A stretch of DNA of 64,000 bases, taken from contig JANIIK010000777.1 in assembly GCA_027704905.1 (NCBI GenBank), positions 1-64,000 of the forward strand. Direction: 5' to 3'. The notes beneath the pieces were generated by a model, which was not told the DNA's origin, searched no databases, and saw nothing but the letters and a program-made list of their open reading frames with translations. Positions 56,232 to 64,000 of the stretch are shown here, in pieces (the first letter of the stretch is position 1; every line of letters begins with the position of its first letter). The stretch comes from Muraenolepis orangiensis. Lineage: Eukaryota; Chordata; Actinopteri; Gadiformes; Muraenolepididae. A program made the translations under genes and the position numbers.

Positions 56232-57141
56232 CATCCGACATTGAGTGCCTATATTCGGATTGGAGATGGAGTGTGTGTGGTGTCAGGACCAGTTCTCATA
56301 GTCTTACACTTATCCGACATTGTGTGCCAATATTCGGATTGGAGATGGAATGTGTGTGGGTCAGGAACAGTGCTCATAGTCATACACTTATCTGACATTG
56401 AGTGCTTATTTTTGGATGGGAAATGGAGTGTGTGTGGGGGTCAGTACCAGTGCTTTTAGTCAAACACTCATCCGACAGTTTGTGCCCATATTCGGATTGG
56501 AGATGGACTGTGTGTGGGGGTGAGGACCAGTGCTTTTAGTCTTACAATCATCCGACATTGAGTGCCTATATTCGGATTGGAGATGGAGTGTGTGGGGGTC
56601 AGGACCAGTGCTCATAGTCATACACTTATCCGACATTGTGTGCCTATATTCGGATTGGAGAATGAGTGTTTGTGGGGGTCAGGACCAGTGCATTTAGTCA
56701 AACATTCATCCGACATTGAGTGCCTATATTCGGATTGGAGATGGAGTGTGTGGGGGTCAGGACCAGTGCTCATAGTCATACACTTATCCGACATTGAGTG
56801 CCTATATTCGGATTGGAGATGGAGTGTGTGTGGTGTCAGGACCAGTTCTCATAGTCTTACACTTATCCGACATTGTGTGCCAATATTCGGATTGGAGATG
56901 GAATGTGTGTGGGTCAGGAACAGTGCTCATAGTCATACACTTATCTGACATTGAGTGCTTATTTTTGGATGGGAAATGGAGTGTGTGTGGGGGTCAGTAC
57001 CAGTGCTTTTAGTCAAACACTCATCCGACAGTTTGTGCCCATATTCGGATTGGAGATGGACTGTGTGTGGGGGTGAGGACCAGTGCTTTTAGTCTTACAA
57101 TCATCCGACATTGAGTGCCTATATTCGGATTGGAGATGGAG
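56232..57141 (+). repeat. Block repeated at 553 bp spacing
   Basis: About 357 bp at 56,232-56,588 recurs at 56,785-57,141. The stretch between the copies is made of other unit variants. The spacing again equals seven units. Confidence 0.7.
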
Positions 57142-58738
57142 GGTGTGTGGGGTCAGGACCAGTGCTCATAGTCATACACTGATCTGACATTGTGTGGCTA
57201 TATTCGGATTGGAGATGGAGTTTGTGTGGGGGTGAGGACCAGTGCTTTTATTCAAACATACATCCGACATTGTGTGCCTATATTCGGATTGGTGATGGAG
57301 TGTGTGTGGGGGTCAGGACCAGTGCTTTTAGTCATACACACATCCGACATTGAGTGCCTATTTTCGGATTGGAGATGGAGTGTGTGGGGGTCAGGACCAG
57401 TGCTCATTGTCATACACTTATCCAACATTGTGTGCCTATGTTCGGATTGGAGATGGAGTGTGTGGGGGTCAGGACCAGTGCTCATATTCATGCACTTATC
57501 CGACATTGTGTGCTTATATTCCGATTGGAGATGGAGTTTGTGCGGGGGTGAGGACCAGTGCTTTTAGTTAAACATTCATCCGACAATGTGTGCCTATATT
57601 CGGATTGGAGTTGGAGTGTGTGTGGGGGTCAGGACCAGTGCTTTTAGTCATACACACATCCGACATTGAGTGCCTATTTTCAGATTGGAGATGGAGTGTG
57701 TGGGGGTCAGGACCAGTGCTCATTGTCATACACTTATCCAACATTGTGTGCCTTTATTCGGATTGGAGATGGAGTTTGTGTGGGGGTGAGGACCAGTGTT
57801 TTTATTCAAACATTCATCCGACATTGTTTGCCTATATTCGGATTGGTGATGGAGTGTGTGTGGGGGTCAGGACCAGTGCTTTTAGTCATACACACATCCG
57901 ACATTGAGTGCCTATTTTCGGATTGGAGATGGAGTGTGTGGGGGTCAGGACCAGTGCTCATTGTCATACACTTATCCAACATTGTGTGCCTATATTCGGA
58001 TTGGAGATGTAGTGTGTGGGGGACAGGACCAGTGCTCATAGTCATACACTTATCCGACATTGTGTGCCTATATTCGGATTGGACAATGAGTGTTTGTGGG
58101 GGTCAGGACCAGTGCATTTAGTCAAACATTTATCCGACATTGAGTGCCTATATTCGGATTGGAGATGGAGTGTGTGTGGTGTCAGGACCAGTTCTCATAG
58201 TCTTACACTTATCCGACATTGTGTGCCAATATTCGGATTGGAGATGGAATGTGTGTGGGTCAGGAACAGTGCTCATAGTCATACACTTATCCGACATTGA
58301 GTGCTTATTTTTGGATGGGAAATGGAGTGTGTGTGGGGGTCAGTACCAGTGCTCATAGTCATACACTCATCTGACATTGTGTGGCTATATTCAGATTGGA
58401 GATGGAGTTTGTGTGGGGGTGAGGACCAGTGCTTTTATTCAAACAAAAATCGACATTGTGTGCCTATATTCGGATTGGTGATGGAGTGTGTGTGGGGGTC
58501 AGGACCAGTGCTTTTAGTCATACACACATCCGACATTGAGTGCCTATTTTCGGATTGGAGATGGAGTGTGTGGGGGTCAGGACCAGTGCTCATTGTCATA
58601 CACTTATCCAACATTGTGTGCCTATATTCGGATTGGAGATGGAGTGTGTGGGGGTCAGGACCAGTGCTCATAGTCATACACTTATCCGACATTGTGTGCT
58701 TATATTCCGATTGGAGATGGAGTTTGTGTGGGGGTGAT

Positions 58739-58766
58739 TGTTATAATGTGGGGTTACTTTTCATTC
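58739..58766 (+). repeat. LTR 5' end of the Gypsy element (fragment)
   Basis: The block starts with TGTTATAATG, which matches the inverted form of the LTR 3' end at 59,800-59,809 (CATTATTACA) at nine of ten positions, as expected for LTR termini. It is followed by tggggttacttttcattc (58,749-58,766). That 18-mer is found again at 59,566-59,583, where the rest of the LTR continues. Confidence 0.75.
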
Positions 58767-59577
58767 TTGAGACCCCTGGATGAGCCTCATGAAGCACCTT
58801 GATCATAGTCTGTCTTCCTTGTGGTGGTATTATCACTCTACTTCCCCACAGGATGCACCCGTCCTCCACACTCAGTTCATGTTGTCGTCTCGTATAAGGC
58901 TGTATTTCTGGGTCGGTGCTCTGTGAGGGCCAGGAGCCCTGCAACAGCCACTGGTGGACTCTGGACAGAATAGGGTCCCGACGAGTCCAGTCCCGGATGT
59001 GTTTTACCTGCAGTGGTGTACCATTCATATGCTCCATAAGCAGCACCACCTCTTCCTCCTGTGGTATATTTCTGGGCTTTATGGGCAGTGGGAGTCTGCT
59101 CAGTGCGTCTGCATTCCCGTTTTTTGAGCCCTCCTTATACTCCAAGGTGTACTCATAAGCGGCTAAAAGTAATGCCCATCTCTGCATTCTGGCTGCCGCG
59201 AGTTGTGGGATGCCCTTACTCTCTCCCAAAAGGCCTAGCAGGGGTTTGTGATCAGTCGCAATAGTGCAGTGTTTTCCAAACAGATACTGGTGGAATTTTT
59301 TAAGACCAAAAATGATAGACAACGCCTCTTTCTCTAGGTGTGAATATCCCCGTTCTGCTGATGACAGTGACCGTGACATGTATCCGATTGGCCTGTCGGA
59401 GCCATCTGGAAACCGGTGTGATAATACTGCTCCCACGCCATAAGGTGATGCATCACAAGCCAAGTAGAGCGGCTTTGTCTCATCAAAATGCACTAATAAT
59501 TTTTCAGACTGGAGGCACGTTTTTGCATCCTCAAATGCCTGGGTCTGACATTTTTCCCATCTCCATGGGGTTACTTT
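58741..59577 (-). pseudogene. Gypsy pol fragment: RNase H and start of integrase, inverted
   Basis: On the minus strand this frame encodes the end of a Ty3/Gypsy Pol. It is open from 59,577 (an in-frame tga lies at 59,578-59,580), so the TPWRWEKC and AFEDAK region that links reverse transcriptase to RNase H is included although it has no ATG. Counting from the gtg at 59,493, LACDAS (11-16) holds the first RNase H Asp, LEKEAL (53-58) the Glu, and TDHKPL (80-85) the next Asp. NADALSR (127-133) closes the domain. A linker leads to VLHEAHPGVSRMKS (233-246), the start of the integrase HHCC zinc-binding domain. Homology stops there, and the frame ends four residues later in LTR sequence. It faces opposite to gag, so it is a displaced fragment. 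Confidence 0.9.
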
Positions 59578-59687
59578 TCATTCAGGCAGTCAGACTTTCA
59601 CCTGCGGGGTCCTATGAGACTCCTACTTAGGTAGTCTAATGAGTAACAGCTGTGTGTTGCATTGGACCTGTATTGCATTTGACAGCG

Positions 59688-59794
59688 TGAAATAAACATC
59701 ACAAACGAGCATTCGGACTGGACAGTCAACTGCAAGTTTATCCCATCCTCATCGCCAATGAAATAAACATCACAAACGAGCATTCGGACTGGAC
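59688..59794. repeat. Direct repeat in the LTR enclosing an inverted leader copy
   Basis: A 36-bp sequence beginning tgaaataaacatcac occurs at 59,688-59,723 and again at 59,759-59,794. Between them, 59,728-59,759 is the reverse complement of the leader at 59,809-59,840 over 32 bp with one mismatch (a CpG to CpA change). The LTR thus carries an inverted copy of its own primer-binding site and leader. This looks like a strand switch during reverse transcription. Confidence 0.85.
59691..59696 (+). promoter_or_regulatory. LTR polyadenylation signal AATAAA
   Basis: AATAAA lies in the LTR and is duplicated at 59,762-59,767 by the internal direct repeat. In LTR elements such a signal directs 3' end formation of the genomic RNA. 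Function here is inferred from position. Confidence 0.55.
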
Positions 59795-59810
59795 CTTTAC
59801 ATTATTACAT

Positions 59811-59828
59811 TGGCGACGAGGATGGGAT
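59811..59828 (+). promoter_or_regulatory. Primer-binding site, matches tRNA-Ser(GCU) 3' end
   Basis: One base after the LTR terminus comes tggcgacgaggatgggat. This is complementary to the CCA-bearing 3' end of vertebrate tRNA-Ser(GCU) as I recall it (about 18 nt). It would prime minus-strand DNA synthesis. The tRNA identity rests on memory and was not searched. Confidence 0.75.
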
Positions 59829-59857
59829 AAACTTGCAGTTTAGCCGAACGGTAGAAA

Positions 59858-61132
59858 ATGACGACGTATGGGAAAATCCATGAGTTTGATCAGGAAACAG
59901 ATGATTGGCAGCAGTACGTGGAACGTCTGGAATTCTACTTTGTGGCTAACAAGATCACAGATGCAGGACAAAAGCGAGCCATATTCCTGAGTGCATGTGG
60001 AGGAAAAGTCTACGCGATGCTGCGCGATTTGTGTCTGCCGGGTAAGCCAGGAGATTCTGACTTGACGGGGCTATTGAAACTTTTGAGTGATCACTTCACA
60101 CCTAAACCCAGTGCCATTGTGGAGCGTTTTAAGTTTCATTCAAAAACGAGACAGCAAGGACAGTCTGTGTCATCATTTATAGCCGAGTTGAAGAGAATAA
60201 CGGAACATTGTGGGTTTGGGGCTACGTTAAATGACATGATTCGAGACAGACTGGTGTGCGGGATTAATGACGATCGCATTCAAAGGCGTCTGTTATCAGA
60301 ACCGGATGACAGACTCACGTTGGCCAGGGCTATTGAGGTAGCAATCACAATGGAAACAGCGGCTAAAGATATAGCGGAGCTGCAGCACACGGGAGGGGAG
60401 GGACCCATTCATAAGGTGCAACTACAACCTGTAACACCGGAGCGGAGACCACCGTCGGCAGGATGTTACAGATGTGGAGGAAATCACGGGCCGGCGGATT
60501 GCCGATTCATAGATGCAGTTTGCCATAACTGCCAAAGGCGAGGACATTTGGCTAGAAAATGCCGCAGCCCCAGGCAGGTCAGACAGCCAAGACAGAACCG
60601 GGGACAGGGACTGGGTGCAACCCACATACTGGAGTATGAAGAGGAGGATTATACACACAATCTGTATAATCTGGATGATGGAGAGAGAGTGGAGCCATAC
60701 AGAGAGCAAGTGTTGGTGAATGGACATGACATTGACTTTGAAGTAGACACTGGGGCAGGTATGACTATTATTAATGAGGAAACCTACACTAAGATGGGAG
60801 GGGGGCCACTCCATCAAACAAAAATAAAACTGTACACATACACCAGAGACAGAGTAGGAGTGTTAGGCAAGATGCACGCACAAGTCACCTACAAAGGGCA
60901 GACCAAGAAATTGGCATTGTTGGTGGTAAAAGGGGAGGGGCCTAATCTGATGGGGAGAAATTGGCTCAAAGCTATGCGGCTAGACTGGAGAGCCATTTTC
61001 AGACTACAGATAGGTCAGCAGCAGGAGTTAACTGCTGGACCAGTGCTTTTAGTTAAACATTCATCCGACAATGTGTGCCTATATTCGGATTGGAGTTGGA
61101 GTGTGTGTGGGGGTCAGGACCAGTGCTTTTAG
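59858..61132 (+). CDS. Gypsy gag-protease polyprotein, C-terminally truncated
   Basis: This frame starts at the first ATG after the leader and encodes the capsid-nucleocapsid precursor fused in frame to the aspartic protease. Residues 15-170 resemble the retrotransposon gag domain (RAIFLSACGGK at 40-50, LLKLLSDHF at 72-80, FIAELKRI at 107-114). Two zinc knuckles follow: Cys203/Cys206/His210/Cys215, spaced CX2CX3HX4C, and the canonical Cys222/Cys225/His230/Cys235. The protease active site is DTGA (297-300), and LMGRNWL (364-370) marks its C-terminal part. Element sequence ends at 61,036, near residue 393. The last 31 codons to the stop at 61,132 are satellite. There are no internal stops or frameshifts, so the copy looks young. 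It lacks reverse transcriptase downstream. Confidence 0.92.
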   Translation: MTTYGKIHEFDQETDDWQQYVERLEFYFVANKITDAGQKRAIFLSACGGKVYAMLRDLCLPGKPGDSDLTGLLKLLSDHFTPKPSAIVERFKFHSKTRQQGQSVSSFIAELKRITEHCGFGATLNDMIRDRLVCGINDDRIQRRLLSEPDDRLTLARAIEVAITMETAAKDIAELQHTGGEGPIHKVQLQPVTPERRPPSAGCYRCGGNHGPADCRFIDAVCHNCQRRGHLARKCRSPRQVRQPRQNRGQGLGATHILEYEEEDYTHNLYNLDDGERVEPYREQVLVNGHDIDFEVDTGAGMTIINEETYTKMGGGPLHQTKIKLYTYTRDRVGVLGKMHAQVTYKGQTKKLALLVVKGEGPNLMGRNWLKAMRLDWRAIFRLQIGQQQELTAGPVLLVKHSSDNVCLYSDWSWSVCGGQDQCF

Positions 61133-64000
61133 TCATACACACATCCAACATTGAGTGCCTATATTCGGATTGGAGATGGACTGTGTGGGGGTCAGGACCA
61201 GTGCTCATAGTCAAACACTTTTCCGACATTGTGTGCCTATATTCGGATTGGAGATGGAGTGTGTGTGGGGGTGAGGACCAGTGCTTTTAGTCATACAATC
61301 GTCCGACATTGAGTGCCTATATTCGGATTGGAGATGGAGTGTGTGTTGGGTCAGGACCAGTGCTCATAGTCATACAATCATCCAACATTGAGTGCCTATA
61401 TTCGGATTGGAGATGGAGTGTGTGTGGGTCAGTACCAGTGCTCATAGTCATACACTCATCCGACATTGTGTGGCTATATTTGGATTGGAGATGGAGTGTG
61501 TGTGGGGGTGAGGACCAGTGCTTTTAGTCAAACATTCATCCGACATTGTGTGCCTATATTCGGATTGGAGATGGAGTGTGTGTGGGGGTCAGGACCAGTG
61601 CTTTTAGTCATACACACATCCGAAATTGAGTGCCTATTTTCGGATTGGAGATGGAGTGTGTGGGGGTCAGTGCCAGTGCTCATAGTCATACACTTATTCA
61701 ACATTGTGTGCCTATATTCGGATTGGAGAGGGAGTGTGTGTGGGAGTCAGGACCAGTGCTTTTAGTCAAACATTCATCCGACATTGTGTGCCTATATTCG
61801 GATTGGAGATGGAGTGTGTGTGGGGGTCAGGACCAGTGCTTTTAGTCATACACACATCCGACATTGTGTGCCTATATTTGGAATGGAGATGGAGTGTGTG
61901 GGGGTCAGGACCAGTGCTAATTGTCATACACTTATCCGACATTGAGTGCCTATTTCGGATGGGAGATGGAGTGTGTGTGGGAGTCAGGACCAGTGCTTTT
62001 AGTCAAACATACATCCGACATTGTGTGCCTATATTTGGAATGGAGATGGAGTGTGTGGGAGTCAGGACCAGTGCTCATAGTCATACACTTATTCGACATT
62101 GTGTGCCTATATTCGGATTGGAGAATGAGTGTTTGTGGGGGTCACGACCAGTGCATTTAATCAAACATTCACCCGACATTGAGTGCCTATATTCGGATTG
62201 GAGATGGAGTGTGTGTGGTGTCAGGACCAGTTCTCATAGTCTTACACTTATCCGACATTGTGTGCCAATATTCGGATTGGAGATGGAATGTGTGTGGTTC
62301 AGGAACAGTGCTCATAGTCATACACTTATCCGACATTGAGTGCTTATTTTCTGATGGGAAATAGAGTGTGTGTGGGGGTCAGTACCAGTGCTTTTAGTCA
62401 TACACTCATCCGACAGTTTGTGCCCATATTCGGATTGGAGATGGACTGTGTGTGGGGGTGAGGACCAGTGCTTTTAGTCTTACAATCATCCGACATTGAG
62501 TGCCTATATTCGGATTGGAGATGGAGTGTGTGTGGGGTCAGGACCAGTGCTCATAGTCATACACGCATCTGACATTGTGTGGCTATATTCGGATTGGAGA
62601 TGGAGTGTGTGGGGGTCAGGACCAGTGCTCATTGTCATACACTTATCCAACATTGTGTGCCTATATTCGGATTGGAGATGGAGTGTGTGGGGGTCAGGAC
62701 CAGTGCTCATTGTCATACACTTATCCGACATTGTGTGCCTATATTCGGATTGGACAATGAGTGTTTGTGGGGGTCAGGACCAGTGCATTTAGTCAAACAT
62801 TCATCCGACATTGAGTGCCTATATTCGGATTGGAGATGGAGTGTGTGTGGTGTCAGGACCAGTTCTCATAGTCTTACACTTATCCGACATTGTTTGCCAA
62901 TATTCGGATTGGAGATGGAATGTGTGTGGGTCAGGAACAGTGCTCATAGTCATACACTTATCCGACATTGAGTGCTTATTTTTGGATGGGAAATGGAGTG
63001 TGTGTGGGGGTCAGTACCAGTGCTTTTAGTCAAACACTCATCCAACAGTTTGTGCCCATATTCGGATTGGAGATGGAGTGGGTGTGGGGGTGAGGACCAG
63101 TGCTTTTAGTCAAACACTCATCCAACAGTTTGTGCCCATATTCGGATTGGAGATGGAGTGGGTGTGGGGGTGGGGACCAGTGGTTTTAGTCAAACATTCA
63201 TACGACATTGTGTGCTTATATTCGGATTGGAGATTGAGTGTGTGTGGGGTCGGGACCAGTGCTCATAGTCATACACTCATCTGACATTGAGTGCCTATTT
63301 TCGGATTGGAGATGGACTGTGTGGGAGTCAGGACCAGTGCTAATTGTCATACACTTATCCGACATTGAGTGCCTATTTCGGATGGGAGATGGAGTGTGTG
63401 TGGGAGTCAGGACCAGTGCTTTTAGTCAAACATACATCCGACATTGTGTGCCTATATTCGGATTGGAGATGGAGTGTGTGGGGATCAGGACCAGTGCTCA
63501 TAGTCATACACTTATCCAACATTGAGTGCTTATTTTTGGATGGGAAATGGAGTGTGTGTGGGGGTCAGTACCAGTGCTTTTAGTCAAACACTCATCCGAC
63601 AGTTTGTGCCCATATTCGGATTGGAGATGGACTGTGTGTGGGGGTGAGGACCAGTGCTTTTAGTCTTACAATCATCTGACATTGTGTGGCTATATTCGGA
63701 TTGGAGATGGAGTGTGTGGGGGTCAGGACCAGTGCTCATTGTCATACACTTATCCAACATTGTGTGCCTATATTCGGATTGGAGATGGAGTGTGTGGGGG
63801 TCAGGACCAGTGCTTATAGTCATACACTCATCCGACATTGAGTGCCTATATTCGGATTGGACAATGAGTGTTTGTGGGGGTCAGGACCAGTGCATTTAGT
63901 CAAACATTCATCCGACATTGAGTGCCTATATTCGGATTGGAGATGGAGTGTGTGTGGTGTCAGGACCAGTTCTCATAGTCTTACACTTATCCGACATTGT
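61037..64000 (+). repeat. 80-bp satellite array, right block
   Basis: The array resumes in register after the Gypsy block and continues beyond the window. The variants are those of the middle block, with the seven-unit-type run again near 61.9 and 63.3 kb. No gene or RNA gene is seen. Confidence 0.97.
63031..63189 (+). repeat. Single-unit tandem duplication
   Basis: Two consecutive units share the rare changes catccaacagtttgtgcc and ggagtgggtgtggggg, which points to a recent one-unit duplication of about 79 bp. The second copy changes to ggtggggaccagtgg at its right end. Confidence 0.7.

Larger units (their letters stand above)
29515..58737 (+). repeat. 80-bp satellite array, middle block
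   Basis: The array resumes after the LINE exactly where it stopped, in the same orientation and same higher-order repeat, and runs uninterrupted for about 29.2 kb. Unit types are those of the left block. Some are enriched here: the gagaatgagtgtttgtgg/cagtgcatttagtc unit, the gatggactgtgtgtgg/agtcttacaatc unit, and the tattccgattggag/gagtttgtgtgg unit. No host gene or RNA gene is visible. All open frames are repeat by-products. Confidence 0.97.
59566..59809 (+). repeat. LTR of the Gypsy element, main part
   Basis: From the second copy of tggggttacttttcattc the LTR continues to TTACA at 59,809, directly before the primer-binding site. With the ten bases at 58,739-58,748, and without a 71-bp internal insertion, the LTR would be about 183 bp, which is short for the group. 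It contains AATAAA. I see no clear TATA box. The minus-strand 61-codon frame across it is a by-product. Confidence 0.75.
58738..61036 (+). mobile_element. Rearranged, truncated Ty3/Gypsy LTR retrotransposon
   Basis: A 2,299-bp block breaks a satellite unit between gtga (to 58,737) and ggaccagtgc (from 61,037). In order it contains one extra t, the LTR 5' end, a flipped RNase H-integrase fragment, the rest of the LTR, a primer-binding site, and gag plus protease cut off before reverse transcriptase. The satellite halves join without loss or gain when compared with the intact unit at 45,505/45,506. No target-site duplication is seen. The reverse transcriptase core, most of integrase and the 3' LTR are absent, so this copy cannot move by itself. 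Confidence 0.9.

Noticed and set aside
59598..59783. Minus-strand frame of 61 codons in the LTR
   Set aside because: It covers the LTR and its duplicated part, and has no recognisable protein motif.
59689..59794. Possible origin of the satellite from the Gypsy LTR (attcggactgga against attcggattgga)
   Set aside because: The similarity covers about 12 nt and does not extend on either side, so chance is sufficient.
60422..60817. Minus-strand frame of 131 codons opposite gag
   Set aside because: Shadow of the gag-protease frame, which has zinc knuckles and a protease motif.
1..64000. CRISPR array
   Set aside because: The repeat is contiguous. There are no unique spacers between constant repeats, the unit varies throughout, and there are no cas genes. 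The context is eukaryotic.
1..64000. CENP-B box in the unit
   Set aside because: Only ttcg of the motif is present in ttcggattggagatgg. The required A and CGGG positions do not match.

Overview
This window is vertebrate, probably ray-finned fish, heterochromatic DNA. About 94% of it (roughly 60 kb of 64 kb) is one head-to-tail satellite with a 78-80 bp unit, something like 750 copies, all in the same orientation and running off both window edges. No host gene, tRNA, rRNA or CRISPR array is visible. The fish assignment is an inference from two retrotransposon fragments: a Rex1/CR1-group non-LTR reverse transcriptase and a Ty3/Gypsy element with teleost-like protein motifs. No species can be named.

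Layout. 1-27,948 is satellite: a diverged stretch to about 2.7 kb, then nested higher-order repeats, notably a 3.56 kb duplication (6.66-13.9 kb), a 7-unit (about 552 bp) block, a 1,239/841/1,239 bp series (17.5-21.9 kb) and a 955 bp duplication (22.9-24.8 kb). 27,949-29,514 is a 5'-truncated LINE on the minus strand, with the C-terminal reverse transcriptase, a 3' UTR and a pentamer tail. 29,515-58,737 is satellite again, with a 2.2/2.06 kb higher-order repeat and a large tandem duplication (39.9-47.8 kb and 47.8-54.5 kb) whose copies differ by losses of whole units. 58,738-61,036 is a short, internally rearranged Ty3/Gypsy element: an LTR start, a flipped RNase H-integrase piece, the rest of the LTR containing an inverted copy of its own leader, a primer-binding site matching tRNA-Ser(GCU), then gag and protease, cut off before reverse transcriptase. 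61,037-64,000 is satellite.

The genes do not act together. The reverse transcriptase, RNase H-integrase and gag-protease frames are remnants of two unrelated mobile elements that landed in the array. The many 60-280 codon open frames in the satellite are by-products of a stop-poor repeat whose length is usually not a multiple of three. I found no new enzymatic system. The points of interest are how the array grows (a recurrent 7-unit step, whole-unit indels), the LINE's match between its tail pentamer and its target, and the Gypsy insertion, which lacks a target-site duplication and carries internal template-switch scars. Uninterrupted paralogues of both insertion sites lie inside the window.
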